Assembly (NCBI GenBank): GCA_022393335.1
Contig: JAJEKB010020985.1
Span: forward strand, 318,069-382,068
Reading direction: 5' to 3'
DNA: 64,000 nucleotides
Source: Macrotrachela quadricornifera
Lineage: Eukaryota > Rotifera > Eurotatoria > Philodinida > Philodinidae
Notes under the pieces: model-generated
What the model was told of the DNA's origin: nothing
The model's input: only the letters and a program-made list of their open reading frames with translations
Databases searched by the model: none
Part shown: positions 1 through 11,112 of the stretch, piece after piece
Numbering within the stretch: the first letter of the stretch is position 1
How the letters are laid out: each line of letters begins with the position of its first letter
Position numbers and translations under genes: made by a program

Positions 1-129
1 CAATGTAATTTAAAAAATAGAAATTTTAGAAAGACTTTCTTTTTTCATCAGGTATACCAATAATAACTAATACTTTTGAACAATAAATAAATGTCATTGA
101 CAACTAACTCATCAAAGTATTAAAAAATT

Positions 130-500
130 AGTATTGAACATAAATAAGTCTAAATAATAATAAAAATCTATTATTAAATATTAATATAACAAAATAATAA
201 AAGATAGTAGCGCATATAAATAAATTTCGTTTAATGAAATTATTTAAATAAATTAATAGCATAAAATGCGAATTCAATAATCATTTTTTATTTTTCATTT
301 TATTTCAGAAAACTGAAAATGATCAATGAGCTTGTATTTTATGCTATTAGTTTATAGATAAATCTAAATAGAAAAAAGAACGCTGTGAATCATAAACAGA
401 GCTAAATAATAATAAAAAAAATATTATTGAAAAATAATATTCTACATAATAAAAAGTTGTATTAACCATAAACAAATCTAAATAGAAAAAATACGATTTA
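130..500. repeat. Degenerate tandem AT-rich repeat
   Basis: A unit beginning near AACATAAATAAGTCTAAATA and running into ATAATAAAAATATTATT recurs with variation from about 132, 350 and 470. Copies are diverged and interrupted by a palindrome. No transposon ends are evident. Confidence 0.4.
250..356. repeat. Imperfect palindrome
   Basis: The left arm contains AATAGCATAAAATGC and the right arm contains its approximate reverse complement, ending TATTTTATGCTATTAG. About 70 bases lie between the matching cores. It is consistent with a small foldback MITE or a relic of one; no target duplication was found. Confidence 0.4.
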
Positions 501-701
501 ACAAGTAATGCATGAGAATTAAATATAAAATGAAATTATAGTAATCAGTTTAAATTTTAAGTCTGCATGGTAGATCTAAATGAAAACATATAACTTATCT
601 ACTCGCTACAGCTGCTGGAGAAAATAGTGGATACACGACATTATTAACTAACTTATATATGCGAATGAGCAATGACACAATAGCAGGCACTGTTTAAATG
701 A

Positions 702-727
702 CTCTCGAAATCGAAATCGAAATCGAA
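702..727. repeat. (ATCGAA)n microsatellite
   Basis: About four consecutive copies of the hexamer ATCGAA are read directly. No gene context. Confidence 0.8.
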
Positions 728-2755
728 TTTGATTATCGGATTTTACTAAAAAGTCAATGCTGATTTTCCATTCTTTTCGTAATTTTCGAAAATCACGTTG
801 AATTTTTATAAATTAAAAAATCAAGCATTTTCTAATAAATAGAAATTCAAAAAAAATTGACAGTGTAATTCTTACATCGATTTCTTTTCTTCTTGTATCT
901 TTGGAAATAAGAATCTTCTTCGTCTTTCATAACCAATGAGATAGTCAAGACGATCTATTGAGTTCAATCTCACAAGCAATCAAACTTTATCATCAATTAA
1001 TTTAATAATTCGATCTCCGAGAACATTTTATGAAGAAAGACAGAAGATTTCGTTTGTTTGCATTAATTATTTCATAATAACGATCTAATTAAATTCCAAA
1101 TTTACATTAACAATTTATTCAACATGAAGTAAATCGTACAGTTAATAGGCACAGTCAGTATAATGAGACGATATCGAAAAACAAAAATAAAGAAGAATAA
1201 AGATTCAATTTCAAATGAAAAGATAAACATTTGTCTGCATGATATCGACGTATTCAAATTCATCATGGATTTGACCTAATAGAAGCTTAAACAATCTTGA
1301 GGGTGAGGGTGGGTCTGTATAGGTATTTTAGAATCCAAGCTACGAATGACGATCGTTTCAGATGGGACTTAATTCATTCATCATCAGGTGAGTTTTGATT
1401 TTAGTAGTGAATATCGATCCAACACGTAGGATGGAATATCAACAGAATTTTCTTGAAAGTAGACATATCGAAGTAGACACTTGATTTCGTAACTTCAGAA
1501 TCCATAACTTGGAAGATGATCAAGCATTTTATTTTATTATGATGTTTATCTTTGGTTGTGGTTGATGCTAGTCTAGTTGTTACACCTGATACGAGAGCGG
1601 TTCTTGACCTTCAGTCAGCATGCGCAAGAATAGATATGTGAGGTTTGAGTGAAGTGGCGAAAGTATTGTGTGGCGCTGCTTGCTGCTATAAAAATTGTGC
1701 TGTTAGTGCTTGTTTCTAATCTCAAGAAAGACCAGTCTGCAGTTATTCTCGTGTGCACTGTCAGGAAAGAGATGAAATCAACAACCATCGTAAAGAAAAC
1801 AGAGATTGGCAGTCAAGAAAGTTTCTTTCCAGTTTTTTCTTTTATTCACACCCATCTGTTCTTCGAGAATTCGAAATAAATCATCAACCTCTCAGATCTC
1901 ACTTCTAAAAAAGATGATCTATCGAGCTGATCACCGTGCAGAGAAAAACTTAGACGAATACACAGAATCAATACTCTGGCTTTACCTCCTCATCGACAGG
2001 ATTATTTCTAGCGCAAAACTTGTCCACATTTGGTGGATAATTCGTCTTTTTGTCTCTGCTTCACATCTTCCACATTCTTCAGTCTGCTTTCGAATAAAAT
2101 ATTCAAAACTTGTTAAAAAGTAATATCCATCCATGTCAGTGCGAAGTGCAGATTAGATCCGCTTCCACTCGTTCATAGAACCAGTTGCGTCCGGAGTTGC
2201 AGCATTTTCTCTCTCTAAATTCATCTAAGCATAGGAAACTACCTCGCATACAACACGGGATCGAAGATGAAGATGTACTCGAGACAACGGCGTATCGTAT
2301 TCTGAACGAGAGAAGGCAGAGGATAATATGTTGCATTCGATCCAGAATATACCCTCTGAATCAACTAGCTAAAGGATATCGCTGCTTTTCATAGTCATCG
2401 TCTCATGCTTTCTGTATTTGCTGTTGTTAGGAAGATAATTCTGTGATCTTTCCGCGACAGCGAGCGCTTCGGTTTCGCTAACGAGCGGCTTTGGTAAACT
2501 GTCGATTGCAATAAATTCACACACTTTGTTCGAATGACAACAGGAGAAATGTCTTTGGAGGTGAGCCTGCCTTCAATTAGAAGACGAAATGAATAATTCC
2601 TGATTGCAACACTGATCATTTCTTGGTAGATCAGAGTGATGGACACTGCACTGAATACTGATAAGCTGAAATGAATGATTCGAGTAGCTCAACTACCAGA
2701 ATCATAGTTGGATCGGATACAGACAGAAATTCGACAAGAACAAGACAGTGATACA

Positions 2756-3080
2756 ACCCAGGATCAAGATGTCGTGGCACCCGCACCATGCCATATGCCT
2801 AGTGAGGTAGTGAGCTGGAGTGAGAGAACGGAGTAAGTAAGGGGAAGCCGAAGGCCGACCAAAGGACGCATTGAAATGGTGGAAGAGAGACAGGGATGCA
2901 CAGATGAACAGACAAAATACCCAAAAATCGTCGCAAATGCTGAGAACTGAGCGCTCGATCAGGTCAGTTAGCAATGGAAGAATGATTATTCTGTCAGACT
3001 CGTCCACTCTTCAAACAGATTGTCATTTTGTGGAGGCATTCTTTAATTTTGAGCGACGAATCAACAACGATCAGGATCAA
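2756..3080 (+). repeat. Diverged segmental repeat, copy 1
   Basis: Shares with 4230-4575, in the same orientation, ordered islands such as TCGTGGCAC, GCACCATGC, GCCATATGCCTA, GAGGTAGTGAG, GAGAGACAG and ACAGACAAAA, then a similar ending near 3080 and 4575. Identity is patchy, so the duplication is old. Confidence 0.6.
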
Positions 3081-3250
3081 CGTTCCACTACAGAGGAAAA
3101 ACGAGAAACAAAGGAAGATTCAGTAAATTAACATTCACTGATACTCGCACCGTACCTTTCAGTCATCAGAATTTATGTTTTTTATGTCCTCCATTCCTAT
3201 TTCACTGTCATCTCTGAGCGTGTCTCTTATCATCTGGATAGAAAAATTGG

Positions 3251-4176
3251 GGGAACCGGAATGTTAAGCACGGGAATTTTCAGCACGGAACGTTCAGCAC
3301 GGAATATTCAGCACAGGAATGTTAAGCACGCGGAATAATCAGCACAAGGAAATTTCAGCACGAAAAAGTTGAAAACGACAATTAGAGCGTAATGAATAAT
3401 AACCCTCTGGAAAAATCTACTGCAAAACTTGGAGAGGTCTTACAATTATAAGAAGATTTCAAAAGATTTTTACATGGAGTTAGAGAAATAATCATTATTA
3501 CTATATTTTAAGAGTATCAAATTCACGTATAAACCATTTCTTACAGTCAGCCAAACCTGCAAACCATTCGCCCGCAATATCAAACCCTACAGGTTTGATG
3601 CAAAATCAAGGAGTTCTTTGAAATTTATCAGGTGAATTAAAAGTGAAACTGTATCCCGATGAAACTGGCCAAACTAGTGATATTTCAAAATATTTGGTGT
3701 AAAATCGAGATTAGTCGAGTCTTTTGAATAACATAATTCGTCATCAAACCGCATGCAATTCTGACGATATAGATAACTTCGATCGTGCCTTCGAGAAAAG
3801 CATTAAGCAGCTTTATAATAGTCCTATATCAAATCGCAAACACTTGAAGTCATGAGAAGATACTTTGCAGGTTTGACTGACTGTAAGAAATGGTTTATAC
3901 GTGAATTTGATACTCTTAAAATATAGTAATAATGATTATTTCTCTAACTCCATGTAAAAATCTTTTGAAATCTTCTTATAATTGTAAGACCTCTCCAAGT
4001 TTTGCAGTAGATTTTTCCAGAGGGTTATTATTCATTACGCTCTAATTGTCGTTTTCAACTTTTTCGTGCTGAAATTTCCTTGTGCTGATTATTCCGCGTG
4101 CTTAACATTCCTGTGCTGAATATTCCGTGCTGAACGTTCCGTGCTGAAAATTCCCGTGCTTAACATTCACCAACCC
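3251..4176. mobile_element. Foldback (Mutator-like) MITE with 313-bp arms
   Basis: The two arms, 3251-3563 and 3864-4176, are each 313 bp and nearly perfect reverse complements, with differences mainly in the outermost ~10 bases and at one site near the inner end. They enclose a 300-bp unrelated centre. The element starts GGG and ends CCC, and is flanked by the 9-bp direct repeat AAAAATTGG (3242-3250 and 4177-4185). The outer ~110 bp of each arm is a run of diverged units with the core TTCAGCACGG or GTTAAGCACG. Long inverted arms with a 9-bp target duplication fit the Mutator/MULE superfamily. No transposase is encoded, so it is non-autonomous. Confidence 0.85.
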
Positions 4177-4229
4177 AAAAATTGGTTTGAGTAGAGATAT
4201 TGTTTTTAATGTGGGCAAAAGACTTCTTC

Positions 4230-4575
4230 AGGATAGGAGAGTGGAATCAAGATTTCGTGGCACTCGCACCATGCTATATACCCCTGTGAGCTGCGTGACT
4301 GATCACTCCTTTCGTGATATCCGCACTATGCCATATGCCTATTGAGGTAGTGAGTGTCAGAATGAGAGAGCACCAGCATCAGGAGAGACAGAGATGAAGA
4401 GATGAGCAGACAAAAAAGGTGAAAGAGTGTGATCAAATATTTACAACTGAGGCACGAATCCCGTCAGTTTTCGGAGAAAGAATGATTTATCTCTAGAATT
4501 CTGAGGAGGAGATTGCCATTGTGTTAGGGAATTCTTCAGTTTTAAAACAGCAATCAATAAGAACAGTCAACGGTT
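4230..4575 (+). repeat. Diverged segmental repeat, copy 2
   Basis: Second copy of the segment at 2756-3080. It has an additional internal near-repeat: the CGCACCATGC/CGCACTATGC block occurs twice, near 4267 and 4320. The foldback element at 3251-4176 sits between the two copies. Confidence 0.6.
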
Positions 4576-5869
4576 GAACACAAATTGGAGAGAAACAGAC
4601 AGAATTCATAATCTATCGAAGACAAATGACAGAAACGGATCAACAACCGGACATTTATGCAACAAGGAGTCAAGAATTCAAAGAAATGATTTTTCAGTCA
4701 CGAGCGAAGTACAATATTCAGTTCCAGAGTTTTCGAGCCGTCAAAGGTGCATCGTTCTTTGAATTTCACAAGTCCTGATTACATTTTGAGTATTATCCTC
4801 GTACACATACAGACAAACACAGATTAGTACTGAAGATGGGCCTCTGATGGCTCGAAAGCTCTGAAATCGATTATTATTATTGTACTTCGTTCGTGACTGG
4901 TGGAGAGTCACTCCTCTGTATTGAGGAGTTTCCGAAGTGTGAGTCACAATGAAACGGTTTGTCTTGGTAATATGAAGCTGCCGGAACTGTCCATCGGAAA
5001 TCTTTTCTAACGGTGGCGTTTCATTGAAAACTCTAAGGACAGCTAATGGATGCGAATTCTTTTACAAAAGTTCATTTTTAGGCATCAGTTCGTTGTTTGC
5101 TCGGCAGTGACATCAAGAGAAAGTTATGTCCAGCATTATTCCTTCATCGTTTTTGATTATTTCGAGTGATAGCTTGTGCTTTTCTGCTGAATTCTACCAA
5201 ACGATCTTAAGGAAGTCCAAGAGATTCTGTTGATTCCGTACGATTCTACTGATTCTAATTGATTCTATGACCATAGAATCAGCTGTTTCCACCTTGTACA
5301 ATACATTGATTTTGTAGTTCATAATAACGAGTGATTCTTTTCTTTTCTGAAGAAGATGATTAACGTAGCTGTGTAGTAATCACTCTAGAAATCAATTCTA
5401 GAAAATTAAAAAACGAATTTCTCGAGAAAGAAGAGTGAAACTTACCCACCCCTGCTGCCACAACAAGGACAACAACAATCGACAGGATCACAATCACAAC
5501 AGACTTAGAAGATTTTCAAAATGAATATAAAGATCAGATTGAAAGAAATATCTTACTGGGAAACACATAGTGTAGGACGATGTCGACGTTAAATCGAAGA
5601 AGAATAAACGAACGATTGTACTTTGTCATCTACCATGTGACCGATGTATCGGTAGATTCTTTCATTCGTTCTTTACTATCGAACATGTCCTATTCGATAA
5701 TGATATCACATGTTTCAAACGAAATAAACATCAATCACGTTCGTATAAAATGATCATCTTTGTACTTTGATCATCGATTTATTGAAATATAAAACTATCT
5801 TGATGAAACATCATCCTATCTTCTTCTGTGTATTTCGATTTATATTATTAAAAATGATTTTGTTCGAGG

Positions 5870-5877
5870 TATAAATA
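5870..5877 (+). promoter_or_regulatory. TATA box
   Basis: TATAAATA about 43 bases before the ATG of the secreted protein gene. The short distance implies a 5' leader of only about 10-25 nt. Confidence 0.55.
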
Positions 5878-5919
5878 CAGTATCAATTGCCATGAAATAG
5901 TGCAAACTTTCTCATCAAA

Positions 5920-6588
5920 ATGAAGCATCGAATTCTTATCGTTTTAATTCATCTGATTGCTATTGTTCGCACAAACGCAGTTCAACCTGATTTACCAGCA
6001 TTAATCCAAGAAGATGCAATTGAATTGACTGATCCATTGATCAAATTTTGGTCGTTGAAACCGCCCTCACTACTTGAACAACAACCATTTACATTCTGTC
6101 CATTCGTCACTGAATGTTGTGGAGATGATAATCGATTAGAAGCTATGTCACAATTAGGTGGAGTACTTGAGAAGGTTAAATTTGATCGATTCATTTCTGC
6201 AGTATTTAACGCATGCTACAATTCGACGCAGGCAAAATTATCTGGCCAGTCTTGTCCAGCATATAAAAAGCTCATTTCTTCCCCAATAGCCTCGAAAGAT
6301 TCCGATCCCGAATTTGCACAATATGTAGCTATACTTGGAAAGTACCATTGGGTCGTCAGGCTGTACAAACTTATACCAAGTTGTAGTGGAGCCGAGCAAT
6401 TTGCTTTCTTGTGTTTAACAGACAAGAAATTAATACAATCATGCATCGGCCATATTCTTCAAAAATACTACCAGTATCATGATAGATTTGATTATTATGA
6501 AAAGCGTGTTATGATCACAAAAAAAAGCTTTGCCCATGCCATTACTAGTTTGTCTCAAGCTTTTCATCTGAACACGAATACGAACTAA
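5920..6588 (+). CDS. Secreted 8-cysteine protein, function unknown
   Basis: An uninterrupted 222-residue frame without introns. Residues 1-20 form a signal peptide (basic start, then a run of I, L and V, with cleavage likely near A20). The mature chain has eight cysteines (60, 66, 67, 99, 112, 155, 165, 175), including a CPF...CC cluster, enough for four disulfides, which suits an extracellular fold. There is no transmembrane segment after the signal. A TATA box lies just upstream and a polyadenylation signal 72 bases after the stop, so the transcript unit looks complete and compact. I do not recognise the family. It is the only convincing gene between the window start and the pseudogene cluster. 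The start is the first ATG after the TATA box. Confidence 0.75.
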   Translation: MKHRILIVLIHLIAIVRTNAVQPDLPALIQEDAIELTDPLIKFWSLKPPSLLEQQPFTFCPFVTECCGDDNRLEAMSQLGGVLEKVKFDRFISAVFNACYNSTQAKLSGQSCPAYKKLISSPIASKDSDPEFAQYVAILGKYHWVVRLYKLIPSCSGAEQFAFLCLTDKKLIQSCIGHILQKYYQYHDRFDYYEKRVMITKKSFAHAITSLSQAFHLNTNTN

Positions 6589-6659
6589 ATCAAACGTTGT
6601 CCTGTCAAAATCAAAAACTCACCGTAATTTTTTCAAATCTGATTTGATTGAAAAATGTC

Positions 6660-6665
6660 AATAAA
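6660..6665 (+). terminator. Polyadenylation signal AATAAA
   Basis: AATAAA 72 bases after the stop codon of the secreted protein gene; a second AATAAA-like site follows about 14 bases later. Confidence 0.55.
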
Positions 6666-6689
6666 ATTGAATCAAATAAAATAATCTTG

Positions 6690-9096
6690 TTATGATTCAC
6701 ATGTTCTTAGATGTGATCATAAGCGATTTTCCCGCATTGCTCTCTGTTCTCTTTCCTACGATTGATGCATTTTTCTCCTCTTGTATATTATCGAAAGGAT
6801 TCTTCTATGATACCCATCGTGGATGGCATTCCCCACCTTAGGAAGTTTCCATATTGTCAGAATATATTCTGATGATTTCAAAGAGAGAGTGTGTAGCTTT
6901 TTGACCTGAAAATGAATGTATCGTCGCAGTGGTGTCTAACAAATCTGTTCAACATAAGGTTTAAGATACGTAACTGTTATATTTTGAAAATTTTGGTTAC
7001 GCTCAGAACACCACTTTACTTAAATGCGAAAAATAATTCGCGTGAAGAACGATAATGCAATGTTGGAGCATTCACATAGAAAAAGGCAATCGTATATGAA
7101 AAAATGCGGAAACCTTCGGATTTTATTCGAAAGTTATGTGTACTGCAAAAAGTGTATTATGTGGTTAAGTCATTCGAGAATGTCTGAACACCAGAATTAT
7201 TATAAAGATTTCTTATGAGCATGATTAGCGTTGACTGTTCGCATTCAAAAGGGTTTCGGATCGAATACAGCTCGTACTTGAACGATGCACTTTCATTTAC
7301 TTTAGCGAAAACCATTCTTTCATAATTTGGTTTTTATTTTTTACTGTTCCCGAATAAGGTTTCCAGAGTAACAAAAAACGACTTCGATCTTTTCAAACTC
7401 TGAAGACTTCAAAGTAATATATCTGTGATCAGAAGATAGATCCCTAATTGTGGGTCAGCGAGACTGTTGACTACATTGGAAGTACTTCCTGTATGATTAT
7501 GTTCGTCATATAGGTAACTTAGGCTTCTTTTTACTTTCTTTAGTATGTAGCCTCTTGCTAGCTTGTAAAATTCTCTATCGCAGACTTTGTAGCAAAAAGA
7601 ATTCTATACACTTGGAAAAAAATAACTAGAATCGGTATTTGTACTTTTTCGCCACAATAAAGACCTTTTTTCCAAAAATTAATTATATATTCTGAACGTT
7701 CATGACACTGTCTCTCATCCTATGTAATTAGATATCGTTATACGCCTAATCATTGTTAAAAATATTTGAGCCCAATACAAGCACCCTCGCGTCCACATTC
7801 CCCCGGATATGATTTCATTCAGGTCATCAGAATTAGTTTGTGAAATTTTTCATTAGAAAGTCGAACGTGACACAGAATTTCAAGTGCTACCAAGGTATAC
7901 AATTGATTTTTCGAAAGCAGTGTCTTTTTCCTACAAATAAAATTGAAATAGCAAAGGAATGCTATTTAAAAAGGTTGTTTTTTCTGAGTTTCTCCAATAG
8001 AGTTTTGGCCAAATCTTCTTTGGCGTATTCAATACATGAACGCAAATCAGGATAAAAATACGTAGGGTGATAGAGAATTCGAACCTCTATCAGAATACAT
8101 AATTTTCTTTTTTTTCAAAATGTGTCTACGCAATGACTGTAACTTAAACAAGTTTTACCATGTATTTGTCTTGAATTTCAATGCTTTTAGTGAAAAAATC
8201 AGTTTCATCATGAAAGATGCCGGTATTCTCATGTCGAGATGTAGCGGTCCAAGCTGGTTAATACCCAAGTTTGTAGCACGTGAAAAACTCTACAAATTGG
8301 TGCTATTTTATGAGGAATTTTCCGTGGACAAGGCAGTGAAAATGAGCCTACATGAGGGACAGAGTGTCGAAAACGGTCATTTTTATAGGTACTCTGCTGA
8401 ATATCTCGCTTTTGAAAGGAGATTTGGACTAAACCAATTTCAGATTCGGAATCAGCGCAAAAAACTGCATCAGCTTAGGTATTTTTCGAAGAAATCCGAG
8501 GAACTTCATTTTTCATCGAAAAATCTATGGAAAATCAGGATGTTGCCTGTCAAAAATTAGAAATTTCTGAACGAATTCGGCTCATCTTCGAACTCGACCG
8601 AGATATTGATGTGACAATGCTGTGTAAAAAATTTGAGGGCTGTGAGGCCATTATTTCTGGAGTTATCGTGTAAACGACTGGACGGCCGGCCGGACATACT
8701 GGCCGATTTTAGAGTGTACTCACTTTTTGAGTACACAAAAAGGGAAATCGTCGTCGTCGCCACGGGTGAATCGTTTTGTTTTTCAGGCTCCGTGTCGCCT
8801 TGCTCTCTAGATGATCGACGCACTTCCATCAGCAGCACTCCAGCGGGGAAATGTTTGTCAGCGTGAGAAGAGGAGGATCTGTATTTTGATCATCGTCTTT
8901 CAGCATTGACATCCGATCGGCTGAAAATAAGAGAGATCGATGATCTACTCAGTAAAGGATAGACAGAAATCGACCTGCCCTACACTCCGACAGCGACGAG
9001 TGCTCTTCCGTCGGATCAGACGAGTGAAATTCACTAACTACATTTATGCAGCGATCACTCTCACCCTCACCCTCCTCAAGAAAATATACAGAAACA
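6690..9096. other. Non-coding stretch, no recognisable gene
   Basis: Open frames up to 146 codons occur (8120-8560 the longest) but show no domain, no signal peptide and no splice structure. A perfect 9-bp hairpin stem with a 5-base loop lies at 8714-8736 (GTGTACTCA/TGAGTACAC), next to a GC-rich GGCCGGCCGG run near 8681. A tRNA T-arm-like hairpin is at about 8069-8092. Probably decayed transposon sequence. Confidence 0.45.
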
Positions 9097-10535
9097 ATCT
9101 TTATATACAGGGTGTTTAAAAAGTAACTCTCTATTTTGAATTCTTTATTACTCTCAAACGACAAAATATATCGTAGTAATTTTTTTACTATTTTGAAGCA
9201 TGGGCGATGGCATCCTGTTGTAGATGAAACAAACCGATTCATTAATGAAGGCTATGAAAAAAATCAAGAAAAATGTTATTTTCTGATAATTCTTTTGCTT
9301 TCATTTTACTCTATATCAGAATTTTTCGATAGACCACTAAATCCATATATATAAGTTATCACTTTTTGATTATGATAAATTATTGTTATTTGCTTGTCTG
9401 TTTCAATATATTTAAATAAAAAAAGAAAAAGAATCGTACGTTTCATACACTAATATCAATAAAAATAAAACAAGTAAGACGGAGAGCTGAACACAAAAGA
9501 AAAAGTAAGTGCAAATATAAACCATATCGATGCTCAATTATTTTAGTGATACAATTAAAATAAAAAAAAACGACTAATGGAATGGACATAACCAAGCACA
9601 AAGAAATATAGACAAATCTGACCTCCTCCTATCTTTTTCATTAATCTAATGCCTTTTTTTTTTATAAACTTTCTTCGTCATGTGTTGGATATGGTGGTGG
9701 AACATCACCAGCACCACCTGGATCACACCATCTTGTCCATATAATTTAGTCATAATTGGTGTTACAACTTCTTCAAGCTGTTTTTCATGTTCTTTTAATT
9801 CATCAGTTCCAGCAGCTAAATTTGATTCAAGCCATTTTATTTGTTCTTCAACTACTGTTTAAATTGTCTTTTTATCTTCACTTGAAAGTTTTTACATCAA
9901 GTTTTATTTTATCATTTAATTGAGTTTTTAATGAATAAGCATATCTATAAAAACAAAAAAAAGAGCGAATAAATGGATTTACTTCTTTTTTTAATCGAAC
10001 AAATAAATAATTTACGATTCAAGTTCATTTTTAGCATCAATACGTTCTTTTACTTTTTTATCTTTATCAGCAAATACTTCAGAATCTTTTATCATACGCT
10101 CAATTTCTTCAGGTGTTAATCGATTTGTATTAGAATTAATAACAATATTATTTTTATTTCCTGTTCCTTTATTTTCAACAGTTACCTAAACAAAACATTA
10201 TCATAAAACGCTTTCAATTAAAATATAAAACTTACTTTAAGAATACCATTCACATCAATTTCAAAAGTAACTTCAATTTGTGGAACATCTCTTGGTGCAG
10301 GTGGAATATCAGTCAAATCAAATTTACCTAAAACATGATTATATTTTGTCATTGGTCGTTCACTTTCAAATACTTGAATTGTAACTGTTGGTTGATTATT
10401 ATCCCAATGGAAAAAAGATTTGAGTAAAGTTCTACTACCAACCAAAAAATGAGTCCATTTGAATGAACAGAAGTAGAGATATTTAAATTTCTTATCGTCA
10501 TGTTATTATCTATAGGCCACCCTGTATATAAAGAT
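9097..10535. mobile_element. Candidate mariner-like element carrying an Hsp70 fragment
   Basis: An 18-base perfect inverted pair, ATCTTTATATACAGGGTG at 9097-9114 and its reverse complement at 10518-10535, bounds about 1.4 kb. CAGGGTG next to TA is a common Tc1/mariner terminus, and both ends sit at TA. The sequences just inside the two ends differ, so the termini match only over about 7-8 bases of the element proper. The BiP pseudogene lies wholly inside. It could be a transposon that captured a gene piece, or two unrelated insertions. Confidence 0.4.
9662..10445 (-). pseudogene. HSPA5: 3' fragment of ER Hsp70 (BiP/GRP78), broken
   Basis: Three exons are readable on the minus strand: about 10445-10236, 10185-10016 and 9944-9662, with GT-AG introns of 50 and 71 bp. 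Together they match the substrate-binding domain and lid of Bi[36 protein letters not shown], then [25 protein letters not shown], and near the end KWLES and TPIMTKLYG. The last exon holds a +1 frameshift before the LSSEDKK-like stretch, an in-frame TAA nine codons later, and a second frameshift before the Gly/Pro tail. The chain ends in DEESL instead of a KDEL-type retention signal. The ATPase domain is absent upstream. It is clearly a dead gene piece. Confidence 0.88.
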
Positions 10536-10605
10536 AAAAAATTTCGAAATAGAAAAACAAACATTTTAGAAAAAAATCTTAAAAAATTTCAATATTATCA
10601 GGAGG

Positions 10606-10722
10606 CGGTAAAACCGCGAGATCTTGCGATGCATCGTCACCGCCCCGCCCCGCCCCGTCAAGTTTCTACACCGCCCCGCCGACGGGACGGGGTGGTGTCA
10701 CACCGTGACTCGCCCATCTCTG
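10606..10722. repeat. GC-rich hairpin block, possible hAT terminus
   Basis: A sharply GC-rich block in AT-rich DNA: a GCGGTAAAACCGC hairpin, the self-complementary CGATGCATCG, repeated CCGCC/CCCCG units, then GACGGGACGGGG and GGTGTCACACC. Read on the minus strand it starts CAGAGATGGGCGAG, which resembles hAT-type transposon ends. No matching second end was found, so it may be a solo fragment. Confidence 0.4.
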
Positions 10723-10871
10723 ATATCAATTCATTGTGCAGCTCGAGGAACGATCTTGTTATACTACCATTTGACAACATTCCATATTCTTTGATATTCA
10801 TTTTATTTTTTTCAATAAAATTTCTCTAAAAAAAAAAGAAAATGAATAAATAACCGAAAAATTAATAAAGA

Positions 10872-11096
10872 TACAACTTTATTTGAATTTAATTCTTCTT
10901 CATCAGCTTCAAAAGATGTATCATCATTCTCATTGTCATCAGAAGGTAATTCATCAGATTCAAAATCCATTTTGAAAAGAATTGCATTAGATTGATCAAG
11001 AAATTCTGCAACCTCTACTTTTTTACCGTTCAATCTATAAGAATTACTGGGACCAGAGTGATGAAGAGATTTTTCATATATTATTCCGAATCTAAT
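10872..11096 (-). pseudogene. Orphan exon encoding an acidic segment
   Basis: Reading on the minus strand, a clean acceptor (TTTTTTCATAG) precedes an open frame that includes a VEVAEFLDQSN segment and a strongly acidic tail rich in D and E. A weak GT donor closes it near 10872. The family is not recognised. The next sequence downstream is the GC-rich transposon-like block and the upstream side is a MITE, so this exon is probably stranded debris and not part of a working gene. It could instead be one exon of a gene whose other exons I failed to see. Confidence 0.35.
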
Positions 11097-11112
11097 CTAT
11101 GAAAAAAGTTAC

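Larger units (their letters stand above)
1..1640. other. AT-rich non-coding stretch
   Basis: No gene is seen. The stretch holds degenerate, partly tandem copies of an AT-rich unit (see 130-500), an imperfect palindrome (250-356) and a short hexanucleotide run (702-727). From about 1290 the base composition becomes less AT-rich. Confidence 0.6.
1641..5500. other. Relic region of different base composition
   Basis: This stretch is visibly less AT-rich than the rest of the window and has several short open frames of 60-105 codons on both strands. None shows a recognisable domain, splice sites or a codon pattern like the real genes. It contains two diverged copies of a ~330-bp segment and a foldback transposon between them. 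GATTCT units are repeated near 5220-5290. It is best read as decayed mobile DNA. Confidence 0.45.

Noticed and set aside
1297..1316. GAGGGTGAGGGTGGG, with a related inverted block at about 9060-9080, considered as telomere-like repeat
   Set aside because: Only two to three units and not a known rotifer telomere motif; treated as chance or transposon sequence.
1649..2394. Cluster of 66-105-codon frames on both strands
   Set aside because: Mutually overlapping, no domains, and in a region of decayed repeats.
8069..8092. Hairpin TAGAGAATTCGAACCTCTA resembling a tRNA T-arm on the minus strand
   Set aside because: No matching acceptor stem, D-arm or anticodon arm at the expected distance; at most a tRNA-derived relic.
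8120..8560. 146-codon plus-strand frame
   Set aside because: No recognisable motif, no codon pattern like nearby genes and no promoter or 3' signal; probably chance or an old relic.
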